Part shown: positions 1 through 9,161 of the stretch, piece by piece | Layout of the letters: each line of letters opens with the position of its first letter | How positions within the stretch are numbered: position 1 is the stretch's first letter | DNA from: Streptosporangiaceae bacterium | Lineage (GTDB): Bacteria > Actinomycetota > Actinomycetes > Streptosporangiales > Streptosporangiaceae | NCBI GenBank assembly: GCA_025964715.1 | Contig: JAOPYH010000213.1 | Location: 1-37,312, forward strand | Direction: 5' to 3' | Length of the DNA stretch: 37,312 nucleotides | The notes under the pieces: model-generated | What the model was told of the DNA's origin: nothing | Seen by the model: the letters and a program-made list of their open reading frames with translations, nothing else | Databases searched by the model: none | Position numbers and translations under genes: made by a program

Positions 1-389
1 GCTCCGATCCGAAGAGCGCTGGCGATCCGTTTATCCGCCTCCTGAATCTCCACCTTAGGCGGTGACGTCTCAGGAACCCTTCTCTGTGCCCGGACCTCGT
101 CCTCGTACGACTCGCCCTCACCCCCGCCAAACCCCGTTTGAGGGTTGCCGGACAACGTGATGCCCAACGGTTTCATCGGCTCGTTGACGAAGGTTCCACG
201 CCCTCGCTGGGGCGACACAAGTCCGCGGGTCGTCAACCATTTCACCGCATCGCGCACTGTATTGCGGGACGCCTCGTATTCCTCTTCGAGCTTGCACTCT
301 GGGGGCAGGCGAGTGCCCGCGAGCCATTCCGCAGATTCGATCCTTCGCTGTAGGTCATCGGCGATCCGCCGGTAGTTCGGATCAGGCAC
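1..389 (-). CDS. GntR-family transcriptional regulator, partial (3' end beyond left edge)
   Basis: The frame is open from a GTG at 389 to the left edge, about 129 codons. AAGGAG lies 8 nt before the GTG. The first 75 residues form a GntR winged helix-turn-helix: the start VPDPNYRRIADDL, then LPPE, LEEEYEASRNTVRDAV and RGRGTFVNE, which are family hallmarks. The effector-binding part is only begun here; by analogy with the paralogue at 2655-3458 it is probably a UTRA-like domain. The N-terminal 90 residues match that paralogue almost residue for residue, so the two genes look like a duplication about 3 kb apart. The target cannot be read from the sequence; the upstream DUF6292 gene on the same strand is a neighbour but not clearly in the same transcript. 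Confidence 0.85.
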   Translation of the reverse strand, partial: MPDPNYRRIADDLQRRIESAEWLAGTRLPPECKLEEEYEASRNTVRDAVKWLTTRGLVSPQRGRGTFVNEPMKPLGITLSGNPQTGFGGGEGESYEDEVRAQRRVPETSPPKVEIQEADKRIASALRIG

Positions 390-435
390 GCTGCGGGCTC
401 CTTCCAAACGTGCCGACCACCTGAGCGGCCGAGTG

Positions 436-445
436 TGAGATCTCA
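436..445. promoter_or_regulatory. 10-bp perfect palindrome upstream of the partial GntR gene
   Basis: TGAGATCTCA lies about 47 bp before the GTG start of the regulator at 389. GntR proteins bind short palindromes, and many repress their own gene, so it could be an operator. A 10-bp palindrome also arises by chance, and nothing else supports it. The rest of 390-561 shows nothing else I can name. Confidence 0.25.
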
Positions 446-561
446 TGGCGACTCGGGGGTACCGCCGGCTGCGCGATCCTCGCGCAACCGCGCGGCCCCC
501 CCTTGCCGGTATCCGCCCGTCAGTCGAGCCGGAGGCACACGTCCACGGAGCCCGGCCCTGA

Positions 562-993
562 TTAACGCGCGAACCGCCTGTCGCGCAACGCGTCGTCGAG
601 CCCGTCCCGGAGATCTTCATAGGAGCGGGTGGTACGGCGCGGAGCCGTTGTCCCGTCCAACAGGTGACCCACCAGCTCCCGAGGGTCGGGTAGAGCCCCG
701 CCGCCGAGATACGCCGCGTCCGTCAGTTCGGTCCGTACGCCCTGGTCTCCGGACTCATAGCCGCCGGTTCGCCAGCCGGTCTCCTCGTCCCAGACCAGGG
801 CGAGCCGGCCATCTGCCGCACCGGTGCACGGGAGGTACAGGATCGTCGCGTCCCGCGGGTCTCGTGGATCGAGCCAACTGCGCTGGACCTGTACGTCCTC
901 GTGCGCCAACGCCCGTACGGTCTCGGTCACGTAGTCGCGGAGCAGGTCAATCCAGGGGTCCGGATGCGGCTTTGGGATCATGCTTGGATTCAC
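562..993 (-). CDS. DUF6292-family protein
   Basis: A soluble protein of about 143 residues with no signal peptide or membrane segment. The core (a WLDPRDPRDATI stretch, then LALVWDEETGWRTG, SGDQGVRTEL and YLGGGALPDPRELV) resembles the uncharacterised actinobacterial family DUF6292; this is from memory. An ATG at 1002 is in frame, but AGAAGGG abuts it directly. The GTG at 993 has the same Shine-Dalgarno at 9 nt and is preferred. Members of this family often sit beside small DNA-binding regulators, as here next to a GntR gene. The function is unknown. A promoter-like pair is seen at 1036-1064. Confidence 0.7.
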   Translation of the reverse strand: MNPSMIPKPHPDPWIDLLRDYVTETVRALAHEDVQVQRSWLDPRDPRDATILYLPCTGAADGRLALVWDEETGWRTGGYESGDQGVRTELTDAAYLGGGALPDPRELVGHLLDGTTAPRRTTRSYEDLRDGLDDALRDRRFAR

Positions 994-1035
994 TACGCCC
1001 ATCCCTTCTGCGGCTTGGGGTAATCATCCACCAAG

Positions 1036-1064
1036 GGCATAGATCATCCGTTTTTACCTACCAA
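1036..1064 (-). promoter_or_regulatory. Putative promoter of the DUF6292 gene, overlapping a GntR-like half-site
   Basis: On the minus strand a TTGGTA -35 (1059-1064) and TATGCC -10 (1036-1041) are separated by 17 nt, about 45 bp before the start codon. The -35 lies in TACCTACC (1055-1062, plus strand). The same octamer occurs at 3590-3597 in the inverted repeat upstream of the second GntR gene, which makes repression by a GntR protein plausible. Confidence 0.4.
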
Positions 1065-1173
1065 AGTTCGGCGTTTTACGGACAATGGAATGCGGGCGCA
1101 GGCCAACTGAGCCGACCAAGCGCACACGCAAAGAGCTGCGCTGATGCGAAAAGAGCAGCTGGCGAAATATCCC

Positions 1174-2505
1174 CTATGTGGCGTTGGAGTTAGATGTTGC
1201 TATCGCCTCCTTGGAAGTAGTGCACAACCGCCGGACGACGACTTCCGCCCGTACGGGCAGCAGCGGTACGCAGGCGGCGGCCAGGCCGAGGAGCAGCGCC
1301 GGCATCGCGAAGGCGGCGCCGGCGAGGCGGATGCTGGTCGCACCGGCCAGCGCCCCGTCGAGCACCGATGCGATAGGCCTGCTCCCCGCGAAGGCGATCG
1401 CCCAGACGGCCATGACCTGGCCCACCCGTCGCGGGCCCGCCCGCTCCAGCAACAACGTCTGGGTCGCGGCACCCGTCAGCAGCGCCGCGATCCCCCCGAA
1501 GACCCCTGCCACGATGCTCATCCACAGCCAGGGTGACAGCGCGAACCAGAGCATCGCCGCCCCGAGTGACCCGACGTACCACCCGGCGCGTCTCAGCGAG
1601 ATGGTCCTCGTCGGCAGGAAGGCGCCCAGGACATTGCCGGTGCCCAGAGCCGCCACGAAACAACCGGCCCACGTGTCGGCCTCGCCGAAGACCTTCTGGG
1701 CGAGCGCCGGACCGAGGACGGTCGGCGGGTCGGTCGCCACGGTCGCGGCGCACACCATGACGAGCAGCAACAGGATCCCGCGGTCATCGCGAGCGAGCCG
1801 GAACCCGTCCCAGAGCCGGGACGGACCGGCGGGACGCTGCGCGGTTCCCGGCCTGATGATGATCAGAACCGTAGCCAGCACGACAAAGGAGAACGCGTTC
1901 AGCAAGAACGCCCAGCCGAAGCCGATCGCCATGACGACCCCGACGCCGATCACCGGCGCGACCGCACGGCCGATGTTGTAGGAAACAGTGTTCATGGCCA
2001 TGGCCGCCTTCGTGTCCTCTTCGGGGACGAGGGACGGCACGATCGCGTTGAACATCGGAAGGCTGAAGGTGTAGGACAGGCCGATCAGCAGGGCACCGGC
2101 GATCAGGAGCCGCTGATCCATCCATCCCAGCATGTGGGCCGCGGCGAGCCCCCCGGCCACCACGGCGGAGCCGAACTGGGTCCAGATCAGCAGCAGCCTG
2201 CGGTCTTTGGCCCGGTCCGCGAGCATGCCCGCCCACGGGCCGAGCACCAGGACGCTGGAGAACTGCGCACAGGTGACGAGCCCCACCGCCATGACCGAGC
2301 CGGTGAGGCGATAGGCGAGCAGCATCTGTGCGGTGTTCTGCAGCCAGGTCCCGAAGTTGGAACAGACGGTGCCGGCGAAGTACCAGCGGAAGTCGGAGTG
2401 ACGAAGAGCCCGCCAGGACGACGAGGTGGCCGGCGGGTGGCCCGCGGGAGCAACGACGTCGTTGCCTCCCGCTACGGGACGAACGGGATCAAGTGTGGTT
2501 GACAT
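1174..2505 (-). CDS. MFS transporter (drug or metabolite exporter, MFS_3/EntS-like)
   Basis: A 443-residue integral membrane protein with about 12 predicted helices, the usual MFS size. The N-terminal 30 residues are a soluble tail. Visible landmarks are SDFRWYFAGTVCSNFGTW before helix 1 and ADRAKDRRLLL, the loop 2-3 motif A equivalent. These suggest the exporter branch that includes enterobactin exporter EntS. The substrate cannot be predicted. It lies 149 nt downstream of the GntR gene 2655-3458 on the same strand, so control by that regulator is likely. The start ATG at 2505 has a close GGAG. The gap 2506-2654 shows no clear operator. Confidence 0.9.
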   Translation of the reverse strand: MSTTLDPVRPVAGGNDVVAPAGHPPATSSSWRALRHSDFRWYFAGTVCSNFGTWLQNTAQMLLAYRLTGSVMAVGLVTCAQFSSVLVLGPWAGMLADRAKDRRLLLIWTQFGSAVVAGGLAAAHMLGWMDQRLLIAGALLIGLSYTFSLPMFNAIVPSLVPEEDTKAAMAMNTVSYNIGRAVAPVIGVGVVMAIGFGWAFLLNAFSFVVLATVLIIIRPGTAQRPAGPSRLWDGFRLARDDRGILLLLVMVCAATVATDPPTVLGPALAQKVFGEADTWAGCFVAALGTGNVLGAFLPTRTISLRRAGWYVGSLGAAMLWFALSPWLWMSIVAGVFGGIAALLTGAATQTLLLERAGPRRVGQVMAVWAIAFAGSRPIASVLDGALAGATSIRLAGAAFAMPALLLGLAAACVPLLPVRAEVVVRRLCTTSKEAIATSNSNAT

Positions 2506-2654
2506 GGCTCCGGGCTTACGGACGGGTCTCCGCCGGATCCACGGATCGGTTGGGAAAACGGCGGGAGAGTGAGCTGACGATTCACGACAGACCCTGTGAC
2601 TGAGATCCCGGCCGTACTCGCGTTTGGAGGGGTGCCGGCCGGCCGTCCGGCGAC

Positions 2655-3458
2655 TTACCCGGTGCTGTCTGGGCTGACGACCTCGTCCGGCACATCCCCG
2701 ACGTTGATCGCGAAGTGGTTGCGGTCGGCAGGGAAGACGCTCATCGTGAGCCGGAAAGGCAGCCCGCCGGAGTCGTACGCGGTCCGGAGGGTCTCCAGAA
2801 TGGCCACGCTGCCGTCCTCGGGCAGGTTGAAGAACGCCGTCTCCGTGGCGTCCGGCGGACGCACCCTGATCACATCGCGGTAGCCGGCCTGCTTGATGCC
2901 CAGGGTCTCCCGGAGATAGGCGACGGTGCCGCGCTCGATGTTGTCGGCGTTGAGGAGATCCATGGCCCCCCGCTGCACGAGGCTCATGGGGTAGAACGAG
3001 GTCTGCAGCGAGTACGGCCTGGTGTCGATGAAACGCTTCTGGTGGCGGAACACCAGTGACTCGCCTTCCGGCACCCGCAGCCCCTGTGCCGTGTCACCCT
3101 TGGCCCGCTGAATCCCTACCTCTGGCTCCGTCGTCACGGGAACCATGAACTGCAGCTCGGCTTCCCGGGTGAACGCGACCCCCTCGCCGCCGCCGAGCCC
3201 GGTCGCCTGGTCGGCGGACAAAGTGGTGATGAAGGGACGGATCTTCTCGTTCACAAAAGTGCCGCGACCAGGCTGCGTCGACACCAGACCCCGGGTGGTC
3301 AGCCATTTGACCGCCTCACGGATCGTGTTGCGAGACGCCCCGTACTCCTCTTCGAGGGCCGGCTCCGGGGGCAGGCGGCGCTCGCCGTCCGACCACTCTC
3401 CCGACTCGATCCTTCGGCGCAGATCAGCGGCGATCTGCCGGTATCTCGGATCAGGCAT
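2655..3458 (-). CDS. GntR-family regulator with UTRA effector domain
   Basis: A 267-residue protein. Residues 1-75 are a GntR winged HTH (PDPRYRQIAADL, LEEEYGASRNTIREAV, QPGRGTFVNE), and residues about 95-255 fit a UTRA ligand-binding domain (FRHQKRFIDTRPY, then SFYPMSLV). An ATG 18 nt further upstream exists, but ATG 3458 is chosen because GGGAGGGG lies 8 nt before it and because it aligns with the start of the paralogue at 389. The neighbouring MFS exporter downstream is the probable target, with the inducer being its substrate or a relative (inference). The upstream 303-nt gap holds a promoter and an inverted repeat, described separately. Confidence 0.9.
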   Translation of the reverse strand: MPDPRYRQIAADLRRRIESGEWSDGERRLPPEPALEEEYGASRNTIREAVKWLTTRGLVSTQPGRGTFVNEKIRPFITTLSADQATGLGGGEGVAFTREAELQFMVPVTTEPEVGIQRAKGDTAQGLRVPEGESLVFRHQKRFIDTRPYSLQTSFYPMSLVQRGAMDLLNADNIERGTVAYLRETLGIKQAGYRDVIRVRPPDATETAFFNLPEDGSVAILETLRTAYDSGGLPFRLTMSVFPADRNHFAINVGDVPDEVVSPDSTG

Positions 3459-3506
3459 GGCCGAAACCCCTCCCACTCATCCCAACGACTTAACTGAGCT
3501 GTGGGA

Positions 3507-3534
3507 GTTATATCACACGGCTCATTCCAGTGAA
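3507..3534 (-). promoter_or_regulatory. Putative promoter of the GntR/UTRA gene
   Basis: On the minus strand TTCACT (3529-3534) and TATAAC (3507-3512) are separated by 16 nt. This predicts a leader of roughly 40 nt that carries the GGGAGGGG ribosome site. This stretch is more AT-rich than its surroundings. Confidence 0.45.
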
Positions 3535-3588
3535 GCTGATAGTAAGAATCCGTCACATCATTTGGTTTACCCCGGTCGCCGGGTGGCA

Positions 3589-3618
3589 ATACCTACCTAC
3601 GGGACCATAGGTTGGTAT
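3589..3618. promoter_or_regulatory. 11-bp inverted repeat, probable regulator binding site
   Basis: ATACCTACCTA (3589-3599) and TAGGTTGGTAT (3608-3618) are inverted repeats with one mismatch and an 8-nt spacer. The site sits in the divergent gap between the GntR gene (-) and the cyclase-like gene (+). Its TACCTACC core recurs at 1055-1062 in front of the DUF6292 gene. It is a good candidate for a GntR operator that might serve both directions. Confidence 0.5.
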
Positions 3619-3761
3619 GACCGGGATGGCTGGGAGCATAGGGTTAAGACCAGTCCTTCCAATGCCTTAGAGCGGCGGAGGCCCGAAACTGCCGACCTCT
3701 CCCCAGTCCGTAGCCGTGTGGCGGCTAAAGGAAGCGGCCACCGTCCCTGGGAGGGACAGCG

Positions 3762-4607
3762 ATGACAGCTCCCTGGTTGCAGACGGAGACCCCCCCACCA
3801 CGCGTGCGGCCGGCGAACCGCGGGCAGCGAGGCGGCCAGACCGCCCGTCGCACCCATCGCCTGGTGGGAGCCACCGCCGGTGAAGTGGTCCTCACCATGG
3901 ACCCGGCCCCGGAGCCGCCCTACACGGCCGACCACCACGCTGTGCACTGCCCGCTGGTAGCAGTGGACATCGCCGGCTTCGGAGACCCGCGCCGCGATGA
4001 CCAAGTGCAGTTGTACGTACGGAACGCGATGTACCAGACCCTTCGCAGGGCCTTCGATGGCGCCGGCATCCGCTGGCAACACTGCTTTCGGCAGGACCGC
4101 GGCGACGGCGTCCTGATGGTCCTGCCCCCGGGCGTGCCCATGGCGGTGCTCGTCGACCCCCTCGTCGACCTGGTCCGGGCGGGCTTGCGCGTCCATAACA
4201 AGATGTCCAGCGAGGCGGCGCAGATCCGGCTGCGGATGGCCCTGCACGCCGGAAGTGTGCTCTTCGACAGCCACGGCGTCATCGGGCATTCGCTGACCCG
4301 GTTGTTCAACCTGCTTGAGGCCCCGGTCTTCAAGAACGAGTTCGGCGACGCGACCACCGAACTTGGGCTGGTCATCTCCGAGTACGTCTACGACGACGTG
4401 ATCCGGCACTGCTCAGGCCGCATCGACGCCGGCGCCTATGAACCCATCGAGGTGGCTGAGGAGGACAGGGCAGCTCGCGCCTGGGTCTATATGCCACCCG
4501 GTCCGAGCAGCCGCGCGCGTACGAGGATGCCCCGCCTGAAATCCACCACCGGCTCCGCCGCCGGCCTGCGCGAAAAGGTGCGGGACATCGCTCGGGTGGC
4601 ACAGTGA
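3762..4607 (+). CDS. Stand-alone class III nucleotide cyclase homology-domain protein, possibly degenerate
   Basis: A 281-residue soluble protein. The first 45 residues are polar and low in complexity. Residues about 62-230 resemble a class III adenylate/guanylate cyclase fold: VAVDIAGFGD with a potential metal Asp at 69, DRGDGVLMVLPP with a second Asp at 115, and HAGSVLFDSHGVIGHSLTRLFNLLE where cyclases carry the G-D-T-x-N-x3-R block. In my alignment the transition-state Asn and Arg of that block are Thr 179 and Asn 183, so activity is doubtful. No HAMP, sensor or output domain is attached. The ATG has GGAGGG 6 nt before it; an internal Met 46 is a weaker start. It is diverged from the GntR gene across an inverted repeat. 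The function is unknown. Confidence 0.7.
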   Translation: MTAPWLQTETPPPRVRPANRGQRGGQTARRTHRLVGATAGEVVLTMDPAPEPPYTADHHAVHCPLVAVDIAGFGDPRRDDQVQLYVRNAMYQTLRRAFDGAGIRWQHCFRQDRGDGVLMVLPPGVPMAVLVDPLVDLVRAGLRVHNKMSSEAAQIRLRMALHAGSVLFDSHGVIGHSLTRLFNLLEAPVFKNEFGDATTELGLVISEYVYDDVIRHCSGRIDAGAYEPIEVAEEDRAARAWVYMPPGPSSRARTRMPRLKSTTGSAAGLREKVRDIARVAQ

Positions 4608-5705
<1,098 letters not shown>

Positions 5706-5730
5706 GGCACGCCGGCGCCGGCGCCTGGCG

Positions 5731-5749
5731 GGGGACGGCCGAAGTCCCC
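5731..5749 (+). terminator. Short GC hairpin after asd
   Basis: GGGGAC (5731-5736) and GTCCCC (5744-5749) form a 6-bp stem with a 7-nt loop 26 nt after the asd stop. The GGCGCC-rich palindromic stretch just before it adds structure. There is no T-run, so it is a weak terminator candidate. Confidence 0.35.
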
Positions 5750-5781
5750 GGCACGCGCGGCTTGCCGGGAGCGCAGACCTG

Positions 5782-5810
5782 TTGACGCGCGGGGGCCGGT
5801 CGCTCATGAT
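5782..5810 (+). promoter_or_regulatory. Sigma70-like promoter of the GH3 gene
   Basis: TTGACG (5782-5787) and CATGAT (5805-5810) are spaced by 17 nt, about 50 bp before the GTG at 5865. The -35 is near consensus and the -10 is moderate. Confidence 0.5.
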
Positions 5811-5864
5811 CGGTTGTCTGCGGTTGGTCTGTCTCCGGTGCCGCCGGGGGCGAAGGGAGTGCCC

Positions 5865-7688
5865 GTGGTTCGTCGCCGTCGTCTCACCGCGCTCGCGACC
5901 CTCGCCGGCCTGGTGCTGGCAGGTCTGGGGGCCGGGCCCGCCCAGGCCGGGGCATCCCGGGGCAAGGATCCCCGGATCCTCAAGATGATCAGCGGGATGA
6001 CCCTCGAAGAGAAGGTGGGTCAGCTCTTCGTCACCTACGCCTACGGCGACCGGGCCGATACGACGGACCCGGGCGACGTCGCCCTCAACCGGCAGAACTA
6101 CGGCGTGGACAACGCGGCTCAGCTGGTGGACAAATACCACCTCGGCGGGATCATCTACTTCGCCTGGTCGAACAACACCAAGAATCCGCAGCAGATCGCC
6201 GGACTCTCCAACGGGATCCAGCGGGCCGCGATGCGGCAGCGCACGAAGATCCCCATGCTGGTCTCGACGGACCAGGAGGGCGGCAGCGTCGTCGCCCGCG
6301 TCCTCGAGCCCGCGACGCAGCTCCCCGGCAGCATGGCGCTCGGCGCCGGACGCCGGGTCGGTGACGCCTTCACCGCCGCGCACCTCAGCGGCACGGAACT
6401 CCACGCGATGGGCATCAACCAGGACTTCGCGCCGGACGCCGATGTCAACGTCAACCCCGCGAATCCGGTCATCGGCGTCCGCTCCTTCAGCGCGGACCCG
6501 CAGATGGCCGCCGCGATGACAGGCGCGGCTGTACAGGGCTATCAGAGCGCCGGGGTCGCCTCCACGGCCAAGCACTTCCCCGGGCACGGCGACACGGCGA
6601 CCGACAGCCACACCGGCGTGCCGACGATCACCCACACCCGCAAGCAGTGGGAGCAGCTGGACCTGCCGCCGTTCCGGACCGCGATCAAGAGCGGCATCGA
6701 CTCGATCATGACGGCGCACATCATCGTGCCCGCGCTGGACCCGGCCGGAGACCCCGCGACGCTGTCTCACCCGATCATGACCGGGATCCTGCGCCAGGAG
6801 CTGGGCTATGACGGCGTGGTGATCACGGACGCACTCGGCATGCAGGGGGTCCGTGACAAATACGGTGACGAGCGGGTTCCCGTCCTCGCTCTCGAGGCAG
6901 GGGTGGACCAGCTGCTGAAGTCCCCGGACGGGGCCTTCGACCTCCAGTACAACGCCGTGCTGAAGGCCGTACGGAGCGGGGAGCTGAGCGAGCAGCGCAT
7001 CGACCAGTCGGTCTACCGGATCCTGCGCCTCAAGACCAAGCGAGGTCTCTTCCGCAACCCCTACGTCGACGAGACCCGGGTGCCGCAGGAGGTCGGCACG
7101 CCGGCCCACCTCGCCACGGCACAGCGCATCACCGATGCCACGACCACGCTGGTCAAAAACGACGCCACGCTGCTACCGCTCCGCAAGGACGGACGCAAGG
7201 TCCTGGTCACCGGCTGGGGTGCCGCGACGACGCGGACGCTCGCCGATGCTGTCGGCCGACGCGGACCGCTGACGAGCGTGTACGAGACCGGTCTCAGCCC
7301 CGGCCAGCCGCGGATCGACCAGGCTGTGGCCTTGGCTCGGCAGAACGACCTCGTCGTTATCGCGACGAACCGGGCCTGGGACGCCGCGAACAGCACTTCC
7401 GGTGATCCGCACAACGGGCCGGGCCAGATGAGCCTGGTCAAGGCACTGATCGCGACAGGCAAGCCGGTCATCGTGGTCGCTGTCCGGGACCCCTACGACC
7501 TCGGTTGGTTCACCGAGACGCAGACCTTCCTGGCGACGTTCTCCTACACCGGCCACGCGCTCGAGTCGGCGGTCCGGGTGCTGTACGGCGAGAACGACCC
7601 CAGGGGACGGCTCCCGGTCCGGATCCCCGTGGCCGGGCAGCCGGACCGGACGCTCTACCCGTACGGCCACGGCCTGAGCCTCCGCTGA
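5865..7688 (+). CDS. Secreted beta-N-acetylhexosaminidase, glycoside hydrolase family 3 (NagZ/YbbD-like)
   Basis: It hydrolyses terminal beta-N-acetylglucosamine, most likely from peptidoglycan fragments, outside the membrane. The GTG at 5865 has GAAGGGAG 5 nt before it and gives an Arg-rich start, a hydrophobic core and an AQA cleavage site, a typical signal peptide; the mature enzyme begins near residue 32. The GH3 N-domain carries STDQEGG and the NagZ signature KHFPGHGDTATDSH, whose Asp-His pair acts as general acid/base. The nucleophile is the Asp in VVITDALGMQGV. The C-terminal 200 residues form the second GH3 domain seen in the longer Gram-positive enzymes. At 607 residues the length fits that type. 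An exported form suggests cell-wall turnover. It is followed by an M20 dipeptidase. Confidence 0.93.
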   Translation: MVRRRRLTALATLAGLVLAGLGAGPAQAGASRGKDPRILKMISGMTLEEKVGQLFVTYAYGDRADTTDPGDVALNRQNYGVDNAAQLVDKYHLGGIIYFAWSNNTKNPQQIAGLSNGIQRAAMRQRTKIPMLVSTDQEGGSVVARVLEPATQLPGSMALGAGRRVGDAFTAAHLSGTELHAMGINQDFAPDADVNVNPANPVIGVRSFSADPQMAAAMTGAAVQGYQSAGVASTAKHFPGHGDTATDSHTGVPTITHTRKQWEQLDLPPFRTAIKSGIDSIMTAHIIVPALDPAGDPATLSHPIMTGILRQELGYDGVVITDALGMQGVRDKYGDERVPVLALEAGVDQLLKSPDGAFDLQYNAVLKAVRSGELSEQRIDQSVYRILRLKTKRGLFRNPYVDETRVPQEVGTPAHLATAQRITDATTTLVKNDATLLPLRKDGRKVLVTGWGAATTRTLADAVGRRGPLTSVYETGLSPGQPRIDQAVALARQNDLVVIATNRAWDAANSTSGDPHNGPGQMSLVKALIATGKPVIVVAVRDPYDLGWFTETQTFLATFSYTGHALESAVRVLYGENDPRGRLPVRIPVAGQPDRTLYPYGHGLSLR

Positions 7689-7796
7689 TCGCAACCCCCG
7701 CTACGGCCCCGCTTGTCCGGACCGGCACGGCCGCCCACGTAGGCTGCCGCTCTGAACAGCAGACTCAATGGTGAGTGAGAAGGGCGAAAAGCGATC

Positions 7797-9140
7797 ATGG
7801 GTGAAGACCTTCGTGCGTCCCTCAGGCAGACGCTGCCGGGGGCCCGGGCCGACCTCGAGGCGTTGATCCGGATTCCGTCGGTGAGCGCCGATCCGGCTGC
7901 GGCAGGGCACGTACGCAGGTCGGCGGAGCTGACCGCACGGCTCTTCGCGGAGGTCGGTACACCCATGGTCGAGATCCTCGACGACATCGAGGGCGGCCGA
8001 CCGGCCGTGGTGGCGCACTATCCGGCGCCGCCCGGGCAGCCGACCGTACTGCTGTACGCCCACCACGACGTTCAGCCGACCGGCGACCCGGCGGAGTGGA
8101 CCAGCGCGCCCTTCGAGCCGGCCGAACGGGACGGTCGCCTCTTCGGCCGCGGGTCCTCGGACGACAAGGCGGGCATCGCCGCCCATCTCGCCGTGCTCCG
8201 CGCCTTCGACGGCAGGCCTCCGGTCGGCGTCACCGTCTTCGTCGAAGGTGAGGAGGAGATCGGCTCCCCCACACTCGGCGCCTTCCTGGAGCGCCACCGC
8301 GACAAGCTGGCCGCGGACGTGATCGTGCTCGCCGACGGCGCCAACCTGAAGGTGGGCACCCCTTCACTGACCACGACCCTGCGCGGCATGGTCGACTGCG
8401 TCGTCGAGGTGCGCGCGCTGGAGCACGGCGTGCACTCGGGGATCTACGGCGGTGCGGCTCCCGACGCGCTCACCGCGATGTGCCGGCTGCTGGCGACCCT
8501 GCACGACGACAAGGGCGACGTGGCGATCGACGGGCTGGTGACCGCCCCGGTGCCGCAGGTGGACTACGAGGAGCACCGCTTCCGGGCCGAGGCGGGGATG
8601 CTCGACGGGGTCGAGATGATCGGCACCGGGAGCGTGGCGGAGCGGCTCTGGGCCAAGCCCTCGGCCTCGGTGCTCGCGCTGGACACGACCCGGGTCGCCG
8701 ATGCCTCCAACACCCTCATCCCGGTGGCCCGGGCCAAGGTAGGCCTCCGGCTCGCGCCCGGCGACGACCCCGCGCGGGCCAGTGACGCGCTCGTGGCGCA
8801 CCTGCACCGGAACGCCCCCTGGGGTGTACGGCTAGAGGTCTCGCGGCCCGAGGCCGCCTGGCCGGTCGCCATCGACGCGCAAGGGCCCGCCTTCGACGCC
8901 GTGCGCAGGGCGTTCCGCGAGGCCTACGGCAGCGAGCCGGTGGACATCGGCATCGGAGGCTCGATCCCGTTCATCGCCGAGTTCGCGGACGCCTTTCCCG
9001 ACGCGGCCATCCTGGTCACGAGCGCGGGCGGCGACCCCGACAGCCGGGCGCACGGCCCGGACGAGAGCCTGCATCTCGGCGACTTCGAAAGCGCCTGCCT
9101 GGCCGAGGCGCTGCTGCTGGCAGACCTCGCCGCACGCTGA
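7797..9140 (+). CDS. M20-family metallopeptidase (dipeptidase)
   Basis: A 447-residue di-zinc cytoplasmic peptidase with no signal sequence. Metal and catalytic residues are visible in order: LLYAHHDVQP (His ligand and catalytic Asp), FGRGSSDDKAG (bridging Asp), VEGEEEIGSP (catalytic Glu and ligand), ADGAN, and the C-terminal AHGPDESLH (His ligand). The lid domain carries the HGVHSG dimerisation motif. These features place it with dipeptidases of the carnosinase/PepV type, which cleave a broad range of dipeptides. It lies 108 nt downstream of the GH3 gene. Joint use in recycling wall-derived sugars and peptides is possible but unproven. GAGAAGGG precedes the ATG at a long distance. Confidence 0.92.
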   Translation: MGEDLRASLRQTLPGARADLEALIRIPSVSADPAAAGHVRRSAELTARLFAEVGTPMVEILDDIEGGRPAVVAHYPAPPGQPTVLLYAHHDVQPTGDPAEWTSAPFEPAERDGRLFGRGSSDDKAGIAAHLAVLRAFDGRPPVGVTVFVEGEEEIGSPTLGAFLERHRDKLAADVIVLADGANLKVGTPSLTTTLRGMVDCVVEVRALEHGVHSGIYGGAAPDALTAMCRLLATLHDDKGDVAIDGLVTAPVPQVDYEEHRFRAEAGMLDGVEMIGTGSVAERLWAKPSASVLALDTTRVADASNTLIPVARAKVGLRLAPGDDPARASDALVAHLHRNAPWGVRLEVSRPEAAWPVAIDAQGPAFDAVRRAFREAYGSEPVDIGIGGSIPFIAEFADAFPDAAILVTSAGGDPDSRAHGPDESLHLGDFESACLAEALLLADLAAR

Positions 9141-9161
9141 CCCGGGCCCGGCTCCGCCCGG

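Noticed and set aside
435..1193. Plus-strand frame of 252 codons opposite the DUF6292 gene
   Set aside because: It is Arg/Pro/Ser-rich with no motif and no ribosome site, and is the antisense shadow of the DUF6292 gene and its promoter.
3762..4607. Pycsar anti-phage system
   Set aside because: The cyclase-like gene has no adjacent effector (TM, TIR or similar) and part of its catalytic signature is missing. Its neighbours are a GntR gene and asd.
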